From assembly GCF_033807715.1 (NCBI RefSeq), contig NC_084590.1:38593505-38657504 (forward strand): a DNA stretch of 64,000 bases. The letters are read 5' to 3'. Source of the stretch: Cololabis saira (Eukaryota; Chordata; Actinopteri; Beloniformes; Belonidae). The notes under the pieces were generated by a model that worked only from the letters and a program-made list of their open reading frames with translations, was not told the origin of the DNA and did not search any database. Below, piece by piece: positions 12,101 to 24,300 of the stretch; positions within the stretch are counted from its first letter, which is position 1, and every line of letters begins with the position of its first letter. The position numbers and the translations under genes are program-made.

Positions 12101-14157
12101 TTTTTCTCTACCTTGTACTCCACTGGCGGCGACCACCATGGCTCCATCTATGTTAGAACGTCCATCCTTGTCTTTCTTCATGGACTCTGGGATGAGTTTG
12201 CCTCCGTGTTTTTTCACATGAGGAGCCAGCTCTCGACCCACGCAGCCGGCGACTGTGCACACCCCGTCCACTGCACGGACACAACACCACTCAATTAGAG
12301 GTCCGCTGCCAAATACAGTAATCGCACAAGGTCAGTAAAAACCTGCTGACGGAAGATGCCTAAGTCACCTAGAAACTGGCTGACTTTGACAGCTCCTCCG
12401 GTGGCTTGCTTGGCTACGTGGAGGCTTTTGGTGACCGTGGGGCTGACTTGGGCCGGGCTGTCCTCCGGAGTGATGTGCTCTCTGAGTTTAGATGCCCCTA
12501 CGTGAATAGCCTTGCCCGTGTACTCGGCACCTTTCACCAGACCCCAGCTTAACCAGGACGCACCTGACGGGGTCACACACGGTTAGTCAGTCTGGATTTG
12601 TGACCCGTGTCCACAAGCAACGCGGCTCAGCTTTAAAAAAACAATGTGTCCTCACCCGTCAATATCCCACTTGCAACCTTTTCACTCCATTCAGGCAGAG
12701 TCTTCTCCTCATCCTCGTCCTCCTCCTCCTTCGCTGCTAGTGCCGTCGCCTCAGGTGAAACAATAGACACCTTCTGACTGAGATTAATGTTGTCTGCCTC
12801 TTCATTTGGAGCCTGATCGAACAAGCACATTGGACACAATAAAATGATAGAAAATATTGGAAGCTGTATGCGTCACAGTTTAGGTTCTCGTCTCCAAACA
12901 GCCTCAAAAAGCACACAATAGTCCCTCTCATTATGTGCTTCCCATTACAATGCTTCCTCTGTTTGCCACAAAACAACTGCCATTTCAAAAAAATCAGTGC
13001 ATTCAGAAAACCCCACATCTTTGACTTGTCCCCAGAATGAAAACAATACAAAAGTGCTTACTAGCAGAGAGGAAACCACCTCCAGAGGAAATACTGTACT
13101 TAGCCTTGCTGCATTGTCAAAAATAACCAAGTGTGGCATCATTATAAACCAGCACCTCTTCCTCTTAAACCAGCAGCTCTTCCTCCATCGAGGCTGAACC
13201 GACACTCGTCTTTCAGCCGAGCTTCTGAGGTTGTTCCAAGTGCTGCTGATAAGAGCATTATAACTAATTAATTCTCATCACCTGCCAGTCTCAAATCCCC
13301 TCCATGCTGAGGCAGGGGTAACCTGGGGAATGGCGCCAGATCAGAAATAAATAGCAGCAGGCTTTTCATGCCAGGCTGAGAAGAAGAAGAAAAAAAAAAA
13401 AGGTAATCCTCTTCAATTTTCAGCCTATGTTGTGCATGCAGCAACTATTCAAATTCATAAAGTCTTCATTTCGAACATGATAGAGTATATATCTAACTTC
13501 CTACTGGAAGTACAGATTTTGATATTGCTATGCAATGTGTTTTTTGTGATAATTAATTTGAAGATGGCCACTGACAAATACCTCTGAGGACAATTCAACC
13601 ATTAGCAGCCGAAAATCAGATTTTAATTTAATTTATGTTTATTTGATATGGACATAGCAATCACATTGGACAAACCAGATGCATTGTTTAAGTGTTTTAG
13701 CACAAGTGCTAATTCGCAACACTTGTCCATAGGCAGCTTTTGAACAGAATAGAGAGCAATAAAATATTAAGATAACAAGAATGAGAAAAAAAAGATATAA
13801 GGGATATTTATTAAAATCGATAATACAGAATTTTAAAAGGTGAAATATTTTTTTAAATACCTGTTCTGTTGCAGAATTATCCAACTACCCTATCTAATTT
13901 TCCTTGAATAACCTTCCACCTCTTGCAGTGGCCCAAGAATCAATGTTTGCCAAAAGTCACTAACTTTGACTTTGAACAAAAGAACTAAGGCTGCGTCCGA
14001 GTATGCAAAATGAGTGTGCGAGATTTTTTTAGTGCGTCCGAAACATTAGAACGTACTCAATAGTAGCTCTATCTAGGGCTGGGCGATATATCGAGATTTT
14101 AATATATATCGATATATTTTCAAACGCGATATGGTACGAGACAATATCGTTTATATC

Positions 14158-14198
<41 letters not shown>

Positions 14199-16314
14199 TT
14201 CTTTACATTTTTTTTATGATTTTGATATAGCTTATTTTGTGACAAATTGACTTGAATGTTTTATTTGAGATTTGCACAAATGTTTTGTTATTTGCACAAC
14301 TGTCAACCTCAGTGGAAAAGTCTGCCTGTTACTGTCTACATTGTATTAATTGCACAGTGTATTTTAATTTAATTGTTATGCAGGAAAGGGATATTTGTTT
14401 TATTTTATTCAAGAAGCATTTTTATTCTATATATGCAGGCAGTTTATTTTTATTTCATTTGTTTTATACATTTTGATATTGTGCAGACCTCTGTTAATAA
14501 AGGAACCTGTGTGACATTTGACACAAGGCTTTGTATTAAAACTGACTTTTTTTTTTTAATTTATTTTATTATTATTTATTAAGGGTTTGCCTCAGAAAAA
14601 AAAAGAAGCTAACAGATATTCTATGCTATAATGCTTTGGGGGAAACCCCAATTAAGGCACAGAAAAAAATATCGAGATATATATCGAGTATCGCCATTCA
14701 GCTAGAAAATATCGAGATATGACTTTTGGTCCATATCGCCCAGCCCTAGCTCTATCCATACTCATTCCGGAGAATTTTTTGAGTGTGGATTGATGGACAC
14801 TAGCCGACCAGAAAATTGCCACAATGCAATGCAGCGGTGTTTGGTTGCTAAGTCATATGTATATGTCATAAGTATAATATTAAGTATAATAATATTATTA
14901 CATAACATATTATAATATTCGTATATAATAATATTATATAATGTAATCTTAATTCGGCCAGAATAAATGGGAAATAGCGGAGCGGAGCTGCTACTGCTGC
15001 TGTGACACATCACTTCCTCCCTACGGCAGGAAGTGACGTGTGCGCTCTTAATAGTACGTCCGAATTAATGCACACTACTGATATTTACTCAAACGTGTGC
15101 CGAATTTAAGTATACTTTTTAGTATATACTTATTAGTACGGGATTTCGGACGCACCGTAAGTTAAAATATATGCCATGAAGTTACATATGACCACCATTA
15201 TCATTTATTCAAAGATAAACACATAGGCCTTCCCAAAAATTGTGAAGACTTGTGTTGTTACAGTCACCATGCACGGAAACACCAACCTGGACCCGGAGGT
15301 CGGTCATCTGGGACAACAGGTCCTGAAAAAGCTGTCTGTCTGCAGGAGAAAGCTCGGCGGACAACACTACCCCCACATAATATCCTGCAGCTGGTGCCAT
15401 CATGTCCGGAAACATATAAACCCCTGTGTTACACAGCAACACTGGAGAGTCTGTAGCCATGAGGGGGTAGATCCAGTCACACACCTGCCGGGAAGTAAAA
15501 GACAGTTGAGGAAACAGCAGAAATATAAAAGGGCCAACATGCCACACAAGCAGGAATGAAAGGCATTAGACTTAAATTTCTTGTTTATTTCTAAACAGTA
15601 TACCTTAATATAAACCAATACTGAATGATGAATGAACTTCCATGTATATTAGTGTAGGTTAACAAGCACATCTTTCTAAACTGTGGGTTTTCAAAGTAAA
15701 CTGGACATTCTGAGTTTGACACCATTGATTGTGAGGAGAGAATAAATGAAACGTCATCCCCGAGACGAACCGGAGCCCCGTGCTCGTCCTCTGACTGCTG
15801 CATGTCTAACAGGATTACAGGCCATGTCACTGTAAGCAGGGTTTATGCAATTACTTGCACTCGTGAATCGCTGATGTCACCCACCGGCAATGACACCTGG
15901 GAAATACCCCACTTAAGAGTCAAATTTCAGTCTCATGACTCACCAGCATCAGATCGGACAGCAGAATATATCCCATGTTGAAGAAATGTAATAAGGCATT
16001 TATTTTGACTGTCTACACTATCTTAAGATTCATTTCCACAAATTCAAGTAGTTTATCTTGCGGCTGGTTCTGTTTACATTCACAAACCTACCTAGCAGTT
16101 CAAAGACTTGAACTACACAGTGGTTGATTTGGTTTTTTTTTTGGTCCCTATCTAACCTGCCTGTGTTTAAAGTCGCATCCAAACCCACAATCCTTCTAAT
16201 GTCCGATTTATCTCAGGGTAACTTTTAGCAATGAATTAACACAACAAATTAAACCTTAAAAAAAAACAGCATGCTTTTATTAATCTTTTCAAATAAAGAT
16301 ATTATTAGATTAAA

Positions 16315-16345
<31 letters not shown>

Positions 16346-17535
16346 CAACAACTTATGAACCACTGTCTTCAACTTTGAGCGCATCTAATCCTGACCCGGA
16401 ATTCTCTGCAGGATTACATCATAGTAACTGGGATTAAGTCAGGAGGTAAACAGCCATGATTGTGTCCACAGACTGAGGGATATTGATCATTAACAACCCT
16501 ATCTCAGCCCACAGTCAGAAGAGATCCTCATAAGCTGAGCAAACATCTTACAAAATCAGGTTAAAGGGCACATGATAAACTAAAAACAGCTGGTGACACT
16601 GCAATGATGACATTTCACTTCACTTATTGCATCAGGAAGGCAGGAAGGCATGAAGGCAATTTATCATCCTTATCATCCAAACTTTATACGAGTATATTTA
16701 GTTGATAATAATCCTGTCCTACCTGCAGAAATGCTGGTGGTCGACTGGGCATCCTTTCAGACTGATCACTGGTAAACTTCACTAGGCGCAGATAGCCTGG
16801 GTATGATGGGGCACTCACTTGCCCCTCTGGTGTAACAAAGAATATCTGAACCCCACGAGGAATATACACCAGCTCCTCTGCCTCTTCATCCACACTCTGG
16901 GAGGATGGCGTGGAGTTACCGGTAGATGTACGACTGTAGAATTCATCCCCAACCAATGACATCTCCCCTGAATCTGTTCCATAAGAAATCGACAAGTGGC
17001 CATCGGCCGCCTGAGGAGAGTAAACTGGAGGTTGTTCGGCTGGAAACGCAGGTTGTCGCGTTGCGGCCATGCCTCCAACAGCTCCAGCCGGCTGGCCGTG
17101 AGCAGTAGTACGCAGGTTTGGTTGAGGTGGCCTCTCTGGCTTCTCTTTGGTAGGGAGCTTTGGGTAGAGAGCTTCTGCAGACATGCGTACAGCACCGGGG
17201 CTGCCCGAACTCTGCGTGGGTGCAGATCCAAGGTCAGGGCTGGTCTCTAGTATGGCCAGGCGAGTGGTGATGTTGTTAAGGGTCTCCTGCATCTTCTGCT
17301 GCATCTGTCTGGCTGATTCCCAGGAGTTGCCGGTACACTCGTCCCCATGTGAAGGCACGCTGATGGCCCTGAGGAGATGCTGCCGGCCCCGCTTGTACAG
17401 CTCCAGGGCCTGTTTCTTGTCTCCAGCTTCATCTACCGAGAGTCCTTTGGTGATGCACTCAAAAGCCCTCTCATAGCCATCTTTGATCACTTGAAGTCTG
17501 GCATTATCAAATGCATCTTGTTTAGCTTGTTCCAT
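8953..17535 (-). CDS. spart: spartin, complete seven-exon coding region (605 aa)
   Basis: Spartin is a multifunctional cytosolic protein of lipid droplets, endosomes and mitochondria. Human loss causes Troyer syndrome (SPG20). Coding exons, 5' to 3' on the minus strand: 17535-16723, 15484-15287, 12812-12656, 12563-12369, 12270-12112, 10106-10016, 9157-8953. All borders are GT..AG and the phases join without a break to 1818 bp (605 residues plus TAA). Human spartin is 666 aa. The start ATG at 17535-17533 lies five bases inside its exon and gives the family N-terminus before the MIT domain. Order: MIT about 12-92, proline-rich linker with PPVY at 169-172, plant-related region about 245-335, short acidic linker about 338-375, senescence domain about 385-575. 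The linker is clearly shorter than in human. Exon joins were inferred from family similarity and splice phase; no transcript was seen. Confidence 0.95.
10016..10106 (-). CDS. spart: spart coding exon 6: senescence domain, part 3
   Basis: This exon is 91 bp, too short for the usual open-frame cut-off. It was found by joining phases. GTCCAG|GATTTGCA opens it, and it encodes FATMWTGLEVAAKDIATNVA and ETVTTVKHK, matching the human STVWQGLECAAK...ETVQTVRYK block. It ends at CATAA|GTAAGT. Confidence 0.92.
10740..10830 (+). repeat. retroposon 3' tail fragment
   Basis: TATGTAAAGCACTTTGCGTT, then GAAAAGTGCTATTTAAATAA and AGTTTGATT, is a common fish LINE/SINE 3' end. It lies in the spart intron between coding exons 5 and 6. 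Confidence 0.5.
11740..11900 (-). repeat. dispersed CCATCCAT-type repeat fragment, reverse orientation
   Basis: CCCAGTGACTGCTGGGACAG, GCTCCAGTACCAGC and AGGATGAAGTGGTTA form the reverse of the family also seen at 41206-41310, 61560-61680, 61930-62062 and 62945-63095. It lies in a spart intron. Confidence 0.6.
12112..12270 (-). CDS. spart: spart coding exon 5: senescence domain, part 2
   Basis: This exon is 159 bp, phase 1 to phase 1. It encodes VDGVCTVAGCVGRELAPHVK and MVVAASGVQG, followed by the donor AAG|GTAGAG. These are core senescence-domain motifs. Confidence 0.94.
12369..12563 (-). CDS. spart: spart coding exon 4: senescence domain, part 1
   Basis: This exon is 195 bp, phase 1 to phase 1 (GTCAG|GTGCG ... 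TTTCTAG|GTGAC). It encodes GASWLSWGLVKGAEYTGKAI and VTKSLHVAKQATGGAVKVSQF, almost unchanged from human. The domain is glycine-rich and membrane-associated and is linked to lipid-droplet and mitochondrial targeting. Confidence 0.94.
12656..12812 (-). CDS. spart: spart coding exon 3: short acidic linker
   Basis: This exon is 157 bp, entering in phase 0 and leaving in phase 1 (ACG G|GTGAGG). An acidic run (KEEEDEDEEK) leads into LPEWSEKVA, the conserved entry to the senescence domain. The human counterpart carries a much longer Lys/Glu-rich linker, so most of the 61-residue length difference lies here. The acceptor polypyrimidine tract is weak, so the exact 5' edge is the least certain border of the gene. 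Confidence 0.85.
13620..13800 (-). repeat. probable retroposon 3' fragment
   Basis: The block TATGGACATAGCAATCACAT ... GTTTTAGCACAAGTGCTAAT ... TTGTCCATAGGCAGC resembles a dispersed fish repeat. Family and boundaries are uncertain. It lies in the spart intron between coding exons 2 and 3. Confidence 0.4.
13989..15157. mobile_element. Harbinger-like MITE, interrupted by a hAT element
   Basis: Ends GGCTGCGTCCGA (left) and TCGGACGCACCG (right) form imperfect inverted termini, flanked by TAA on both sides (13986-13988 and 15158-15160). A 3-bp TAA duplication fits PIF/Harbinger. Inner sequences AGTACG and GTATAC/AGTATA recur in inverted order. The hAT element at 14074-14748 sits inside, leaving about 490 bp of host element. 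Confidence 0.7.
14074..14748. mobile_element. hAT-type element with TAGGGCTGGGCGATAT termini
   Basis: The inverted termini TAGGGCTGGGCGATAT and ATATCGCCCAGCCCTA are perfect over 16 bases. A perfect 8-bp duplication GCTCTATC flanks them (14066-14073 and 14749-14756). The element is 675 bp with no transposase frame, so non-autonomous. It contains a 32-base A run and repeated ATATCGA motifs near both ends. Confidence 0.9.
15287..15484 (-). CDS. spart: spart coding exon 2 (residues 272-337)
   Basis: This exon is 198 bp, phase 0 at both ends (CAG|GTGTGTGAC ... GTCCAG|GTTGGT). It encodes VCDWIYPL, YMFPDMM and YVGVVLSAEL, which match the spartin block after the PGFLQ motif. The exon is symmetric, so skipping it would keep the frame. 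Confidence 0.93.
16309..16347 (+). repeat. (AAT)n microsatellite
   Basis: Short AAT run in the spart intron between coding exons 1 and 2. Confidence 0.8.
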
Positions 17536-17540
17536 TCCCT
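16723..17540 (-). CDS. spart: spart coding exon 1: MIT domain and PPxY linker
   Basis: The acceptor is a T/C tract followed by AG at 17542-17541, then five UTR bases and the ATG. It encodes residues 1-271. The MIT helices include the LYKRGRQHLLRAI segment and the WESARQMQQKM segment, both near-identical to human. The domain binds ESCRT-III tails (IST1). PPVY at 169-172 corresponds to the human PPAY that recruits Nedd4-family ubiquitin ligases. The exon ends in phase 0 at GCAG|GTAGGA. The open frame runs on upstream into the intron and into the hAT MITE; that part is not coding. Confidence 0.94.
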
Positions 17541-17699
17541 CTGGGGGGGAAAAAAGACCACAATTTAGTGAAACTGAAACTGTGTTGTAAGTTATCAGGG
17601 AAGGGGAACATGGGTACAGAAATATGGCACACATTAAAACTTCACCTCCAAGCTCCGCAGAGAAACAATCAGACGTGAAAAAGTCTTTAGTATCCTCAA

Positions 17700-18410
17700 C
17701 AGAGGTTTTCAAGTAAAGAAGTACAAATACCTCGTTACCTTACTTAAGTAGAAATTTTGGTTACCTATACTTCACTGGAGTAATTATTTTTCAGACGACT
17801 TTTTACTTTTACTCCTTACATTTTCACGCAATTATCTGTACTTTTTACTCCTTACATTTTAAAAACAGCCTTGTTACTCTATTTCATTTCGGCCTTTAAA
17901 AAAAACTATCCAGTTAAATTGCTCCATCCGGATAGAGTGAATTTGGTTGTGGTTGTTTCAGATGTTCTTGTCCAGTTTTGTTCTTACATCCGTTCCCTCA
18001 GATTCCTGCAACTAAACTTGGATGTTAATTCCAATAAACATTAGGATAAAGGATAACATGCCTCTGAAGTTTGACTTTTTGCACCAGTACAATACTTATA
18101 GGCAACTAGTCATCATATCTCCTGCTCTCTGAAACACATGTTAATGCTCAATAGTACACATATATGGTTCTTTAATATATTTACATTATACTAAGATGCA
18201 TTCATTTTCAATGGCTTATGTCCTTAATGGCTTCGTCCCCCTTACATTACTTTTACTTTTATACTTTAAGTAGTTTTGAAACCAGTACTTTTATACTTTT
18301 ACTTGAGTAAAAAACTTGAGTTGATACTTCAACTTCTACAGGAGTATTTTTAAACTCTAGTATCTATACTTCTACCTGAGTAATGAATGTGAATACTTTT
18401 GACACCTCTG
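17700..18410. mobile_element. 711-bp hAT MITE in spart intron 1
   Basis: The termini CAGAGGTTTTCAA and TTGACACCTCTG (revised by two bases) are inverted, and a perfect 8-bp duplication ATCCTCAA flanks them (17692-17699 and 18411-18418). The interior is rich in TTACTTTTAC/ACTTAAGTA motifs, typical of a very common fish family. No transposase. It lies between the probable non-coding exon and the first coding exon. Confidence 0.9.
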
Positions 18411-18621
18411 ATCCTCAAATAACAAGCTTACCTGCTCTGTTTTCATTACACCTTGTCAGTAAAGTGGGCTGAAACGAGCTAAGAGCTACAACCTGCACAA
18501 GGTCATGTGTTCCGCCATGACTATCATAAATAACACTGTTGCAGCATCTATCTGGACTAACAACACCGTCATTATGCAGGAACAGTCTACACTAACTTCT
18601 CTTCTTGCAAGCGGAACTTAC

Positions 18622-18780
18622 CTCAGTCAGCGGATTTAGAAAAACGGTTTGACTGGCAATTAGTTGTCTTGTTGTAAAAACGTTTCTTCCGGCCAAAGAC
18701 AAATATCGACTTTACAATCACATGGACTCGAAGTTAATTGGGCTTCAGTGGTAGCTGACTGCCAAATGCAGGAGGATGTT
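18622..18780 (-). other. probable non-coding first exon and promoter of spart
   Basis: A consensus donor CTGAG|GTAAGT lies at 18622/18621 on the minus strand, about 1.1 kb upstream of the coding start. A CCGGAAG ETS-type site (about 18687-18693) lies upstream, as in many housekeeping promoters without a TATA box. The transcription start is not defined; the upstream edge given is arbitrary. Confidence 0.5.
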
Positions 18781-19079
18781 GTTTGATGATGTTAAACTAC
18801 TTTCTCACAACCCTTCAAAGTAAAAAAGTCGTGGAGGGAACAATCGATGCCGTCAATACAATGAAAATCCGTATAAAGCTTTATACCTTTATTTTGAAAA
18901 TCAAAACAGGACGTTTTTTTACGTCACTCGATTTGCCTTTACCTGCGTCTCCGTCAGTGTCAGGTGAGGTGAGGAATGAAGCCAACATTTACATTATGAA
19001 TTTTCTACATTCTCTCATTAAATCTTTTTATTTGATAAACAACAAAAAAATCTATATATGTTTAATCAAGTTTTTCCCT

Positions 19080-19480
<401 letters not shown>

Positions 19481-20137
19481 TTTACATTATGAATAGGTTG
19501 TGTGTTGTTGAATCTTTGATGTTAAAGCTATTTAGATTCATCTTGTTTATGGAGTGTCAACTTTTAGGTTTCTCTGCATTATTAATGAATAAAACACACA
19601 CAAATACAATTAAAATGTACTGCTTACCTATGGAATATCCTAGCAGGTGAAGCTAAATTAAACTAGGTGTATATTTTCCCGACTGTTCTGATTAATCTAC
19701 AGTGTAGGCTTTCTTTGAATATAAATGTGTCCCCCTTTCAAATCACTGTCTGTAGACTGGCTTGTAGACAGTCTTTACTGCCCCCCTGCGGTTAAAACGT
19801 GTAACTGCATACAATTCCATCCTTCAAATTAACCTGTGTATATCTTAAGGAATATTTCAGGGAAGTAGGCCTACTATCTAAATACACTAGTGAACTGTTG
19901 ACGCTAAACTCAAATTGAAAACTCTACTCTGTACAGGTCATGTCTTATCTTTGATTTTTTGATTTTTTTTTAATAGACTATTATCTTTGTGTATTATAAA
20001 ATTCATACTTTATTATTTCTTTATTTATATTTCTCTTTTATATTTCTTAACTCTTTTCTGTTCGAAGAAACACAGAAGTTACAATACACACTTAAACTCA
20101 ATTTTCTTGTGTAATGCTAATTGGACTCTTGTAGCCA

Positions 20138-20190
20138 GGTTTAGGTTTAGGTTTAGGTAGGTTTAGGTAGGTTCAGGTTTAGGTTTAGTT
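20138..20190 (+). repeat. TTTAGG-type tandem repeat
   Basis: Degenerate hexamer array (TTTAGG with GTAGG variants), about eight units. It differs from the vertebrate telomere unit TTAGGG by one base in composition and is interstitial. Confidence 0.75.
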
Positions 20191-20885
20191 AACACTGGGT
20201 TGTCATGTTGCCAAAACAAACACAAAGAAACAAATTCCAATATCCAGTGAAGTGGATTTTTCTTTTTATTGCTGAGCTCAGGGCTTGATGGAAAAGTACT
20301 ATTATAGTAGTATTCCTTGATTCTTTCAGCAGAAATGTACAATTGCTAACAAATTCTTGCTTTGTAAACTACACATTTTAGGAGCATATTCCTAAAACTT
20401 TTTTGATAGTTTTGTTAATCTCAGCAGGTTTTTGCTCCTAGGAAAGTTGTATTTCTTCTTTCATAATTATGGAGGAAAGGTTCAAAACCATCCAGATTAA
20501 TGTTCAAGATGTCACCACTTTATGCACCATGTGAGCTTCCCTGCATATTGATCACCCACAGTTGAAGCAGAGTGAGAGATGTGATCAACAGGGCTTTGAA
20601 TCATTTAAGATAAACTCAGGCCAAGTAAACAGCACAAAAGTCACTGTGGTCATTTTAATTATCCAACAGCAGGGGTTGGGAATAAGGCAGACAAGGCATG
20701 AATAGTACTCCATCTTCTTCTTTTTTAATATTAGAGTAAATATAATATAATTCTCATATGTGATCATGTGATCTAGTGAAAAAGAAATAAAATCAAATAA
20801 AATCAAAGTAAATCCTATGATCGTCTGAGTCTGGGTAAAGAGCTGAAATGTCCAACCATCTACAGGTTCAAAAGCAAATACAAAG

Positions 20886-20930
<45 letters not shown>

Positions 20931-20932
20931 TG
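20886..20932 (+). repeat. poly(A) followed by (AT)n
   Basis: A 29-base A run then nine AT units. It may be the 3' end of an old retroposon. Confidence 0.8.
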
Positions 20933-21059
20933 TTGTATATGTATATTATTTTGCTCTGGTATATCATTTATTATAATAATATTTAGAATACTCAGGTATA
21001 ATATTGCAATGAAGTGCTGTAATATTTTTATAATGTAATAACAGGTATATTTTTTGAGA

Positions 21060-21300
21060 AAGTAAAGCTTGCTGTTATATTTATTTATATTTATTTTTAT
21101 TTTGTATTCAAGAAAAATGGAAAAAGAAACAAGGGGTAGGACCTCATAAGTTTTTTACTTCCTCCTACTCCTTTTCGGGCATGAAGATTTATTTCCCTTT
21201 GATTTGTTTAATGACTGTTTATTTGTATTCTTTTCTGATGTTTTGTGTAATTGTTTTTCTTTTTTTAGGCTCGAAATAAAGATTTCAATCAATCAATCGT
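21060..21300 (+). repeat. LINE 3' end (L2-like)
   Basis: GGGTAGGACCTCATAAG, CTCCTACTCCTTTTCGGGCA, then GCTCGAAATAAAGATTTCAA with a (CAAT)n tail. This is a typical fish L2-like non-LTR 3' end. Only the last 240 bases are recognisable. Confidence 0.6.
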
Positions 21301-24300
21301 GTCAGGTAGCTGCTGTCATGCGGACATTGCGTGCAGCACTACGACCTGCAGGGGGCGCCAGATCCTAACACAAAAGACGCCCGTCCAGACGTGAACTGCA
21401 TGTTTTTAATTTCGCTCGGGGTAGAATTTAATCAAAACCTTTTATATCTTCCATAATTTAAATGTCATGTCGAAGTCTGAAAACATTTGGCTTCCAGGAC
21501 AGTGTAAATGTGTCACTAATGAGCATTAAATCGCTTAATTTTAAGCATATGGTCGCGAGACAGAAGACTGGCCGCAGGCATTACGAGACCAGCATGAATA
21601 ATTAACTACAGAACTGTTAGAAGTCACTTTATCAGTCACCGTTTTTCCCTTTGTGTCTGTCGACAGATTATTCAGTGATTTTGAATTGCGAGCCCGAAGA
21701 CAGACATCATTATCATCAAGTGGCTACTGAGACAAACATTTATCATAGTGGTTACCATGGTAACGGGACCAGACCAGACCGGACACGCCCTTCACACATG
21801 TGGCGTTACATGTGAAGAGCTTCCGTTCATTTCTATAGTATTGTTTTTCTTTTTTTTTTTTAGTCTTCCACTCCCAATCACATTTTGTCATTACACTGTA
21901 TATGTCAAACTTGCAGCTTTCTCCTTAAAATACATGCATCTATAATGCATTTGTAATAACACTGCATCTGTCTGTCCTAATGTCAAATATCCTGGTAAAA
22001 TTTGTAAAAATGTTTGCAGCTCTTCTTTGAATCTCCTATAGACAAAACAAAACAGAGAGTACTTTAAATGTTAGTCTGCATTTACTGTTGCATGCACGGT
22101 GTTCACAGTGTGATGTTTCTCACTGGATAATACTTTAGTAAGTTTAGTTGTATATGGGAGTCAGTGTGTCAGGGCTGGATTTAGTACACTGCAAACACAG
22201 AACATCTCCATATTCATGATGACTTTCCCAGACAAATCCCCACCAGGAAGTTATAAAGTTGCTATGTTTCCTCGTGGTGAGTTGAACTTAAGCTAATCCT
22301 TGAAAGTGAAACAAGGTGATAGTACATGCCCTCTGCTCTTATTGTTGCCTCACACACTGTATGAGCAACAAACTTTAACTTACCTATCCTGTGCAGAATT
22401 TTTTGTTTGATTTATTGGCTACCTTATTAGCCCTTTATAAGGTAGCCATTAAATCCCCAAAAATGTCTGCAAAGAAGAGAAGCTTTAGGCTGCAAAGACA
22501 CAAAGACCTTTTATGCCAAGTGTTCTGCTATCGTTCTTCCTAGAGTTGCCACATCCAAAGAAACCGCACTCAAGTTTAATTAGGTTCACACACAACACGG
22601 CAAAAAAGAATCTACAGTGCCTGTTAAGCAGACTTGAATAATTCAACGCTCCAATTGCACTAAAAGGCGTGAAAGCACAATGATAAATGAGGAATGATGA
22701 CAAAACACAACTTCAGATTACACGCAGATGGTGTGTTGTTGAACCTCAGTCGTTCGACTACCTGCAATATTCTTAAATATAGTTTCAACCTTTTAGCAGT
22801 TTTTATTGCACAAACTATAGATAAAGACATCATTCATTTGGTGAAATGTTTTCAAATGGAAGTTTTAAACAAATGAAACAGACACTGGTCTGTAAAGAAT
22901 ATGTGGCTTTTTACAGGTCAATTAATGGATCTCTCCTATGTAACTAATATAAACTTTTATGAAGTCTGGTATCTTAAAAAAAGTTCATTAAACTGTTTTG
23001 CTTCTGCTCATCTCCCTTCACCCCACATTTTACTTCTAGTTTTCCATTTTATTGGCTTATTGTTAAAGCACACATTAAAGCATGAGATTACTTTTAATTG
23101 TACATCAGTTAATGTATCATTCTTCTTTTGTCCTTCTTTTGCTTTTTGGTGTCTTTTCTTTTGGCCAGATTTCATTATTTCAACAAAAGATGCAATGATG
23201 TCAAAAATTCGTTGTTGTCATGCATATAATATTCCATCCTTCAACTTCACTTGAAGTCTGACATATATTTGTCTCATAACTTTGTCTATCATGGGACATT
23301 TGTATAGTTCTTGGAAACAGTTATGAACTAAAATGATTGACAACCGCATTAAGATATAATACAGCTCTATGTTTGGTATTTCTTTGAAACTGGAGCGGGG
23401 TATGGGTCACATGAAAATATAGCGATTACAGCCAGAACTATAATCTGTGTAAACCAGCTCCAGCTTGTGTGCTAAAACTCAAAAGCTTTTCTCTCATTTC
23501 CTCACTTTTAAATCACAGCATGGGTAGCTGGAATGTCCCTCATATGTGACTGGGACTTGTAGGTTCATAAATTGTAGTTTTTGCAGTAATGTCTCGTCTA
23601 GTGTTGACGTTAATGCATTTATAAACGCTCATCTAAGATATCTGCAAGGATCTTGGATTCCTTACTATGAAGTTTGCATAGCGTTACTCTTGGTTTCTTG
23701 GACTAACGCACAAAACGGCAAGGAAATGAACGTAAAGCCTAAGCTATGTGAGGCATAATACTGTCTCATTTCCACTTGCCCGCCAACACTTTGTATGACC
23801 CATGGATCGAACCTCGCTGGTGTTCAACAAAAGGAGGTAAAGTTATTTACGGCTGCGTCTGTTCAATACCAATGCTAACAATGCTAACAATGCTAATGCC
23901 AACTTGTCTTGTGAGAGAAACTTCTCTAACAAAACAAACTTGAACTTAGAACCTATAAAAATTCAAAAAATGATGGTCAATCAATTGAAAGAAGTCTGTT
24001 ATTCACACTGTGCTAAGTAGCGCTGGATGCTACTTGCAGGGTAAACGTTTTTCTCTGAAATCTGCCTCATAATGTTTAACACATGCTGTAAAAGCACAGA
24101 ACGGAGCATCTATTTCAGGGTTACAGAGGTTTTCTTAGGAATGAATGGATTAATGAGTGCACAGAAGCAAGGGGGAATTGGGGGGAAAAGAATATGGCTT
24201 AATATTTGTGACTCGACTATATTATAAACTACAGAAACCCAGATGGTTACAAACTTGGACGAGGAAAAATCACTACCACATGATTCCAGTTCATATGAGT

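Noticed and set aside
17541..17712. Upstream extension of the spart open frame to an ATG at 17712
   Set aside because: It crosses a clear T/C-tract AG acceptor and enters the hAT MITE; the conserved N-terminus starts at 17535.
20138..20190. True interstitial telomere
   Set aside because: The unit is TTTAGG with variants, not the vertebrate TTAGGG, and it is only about 50 bases.
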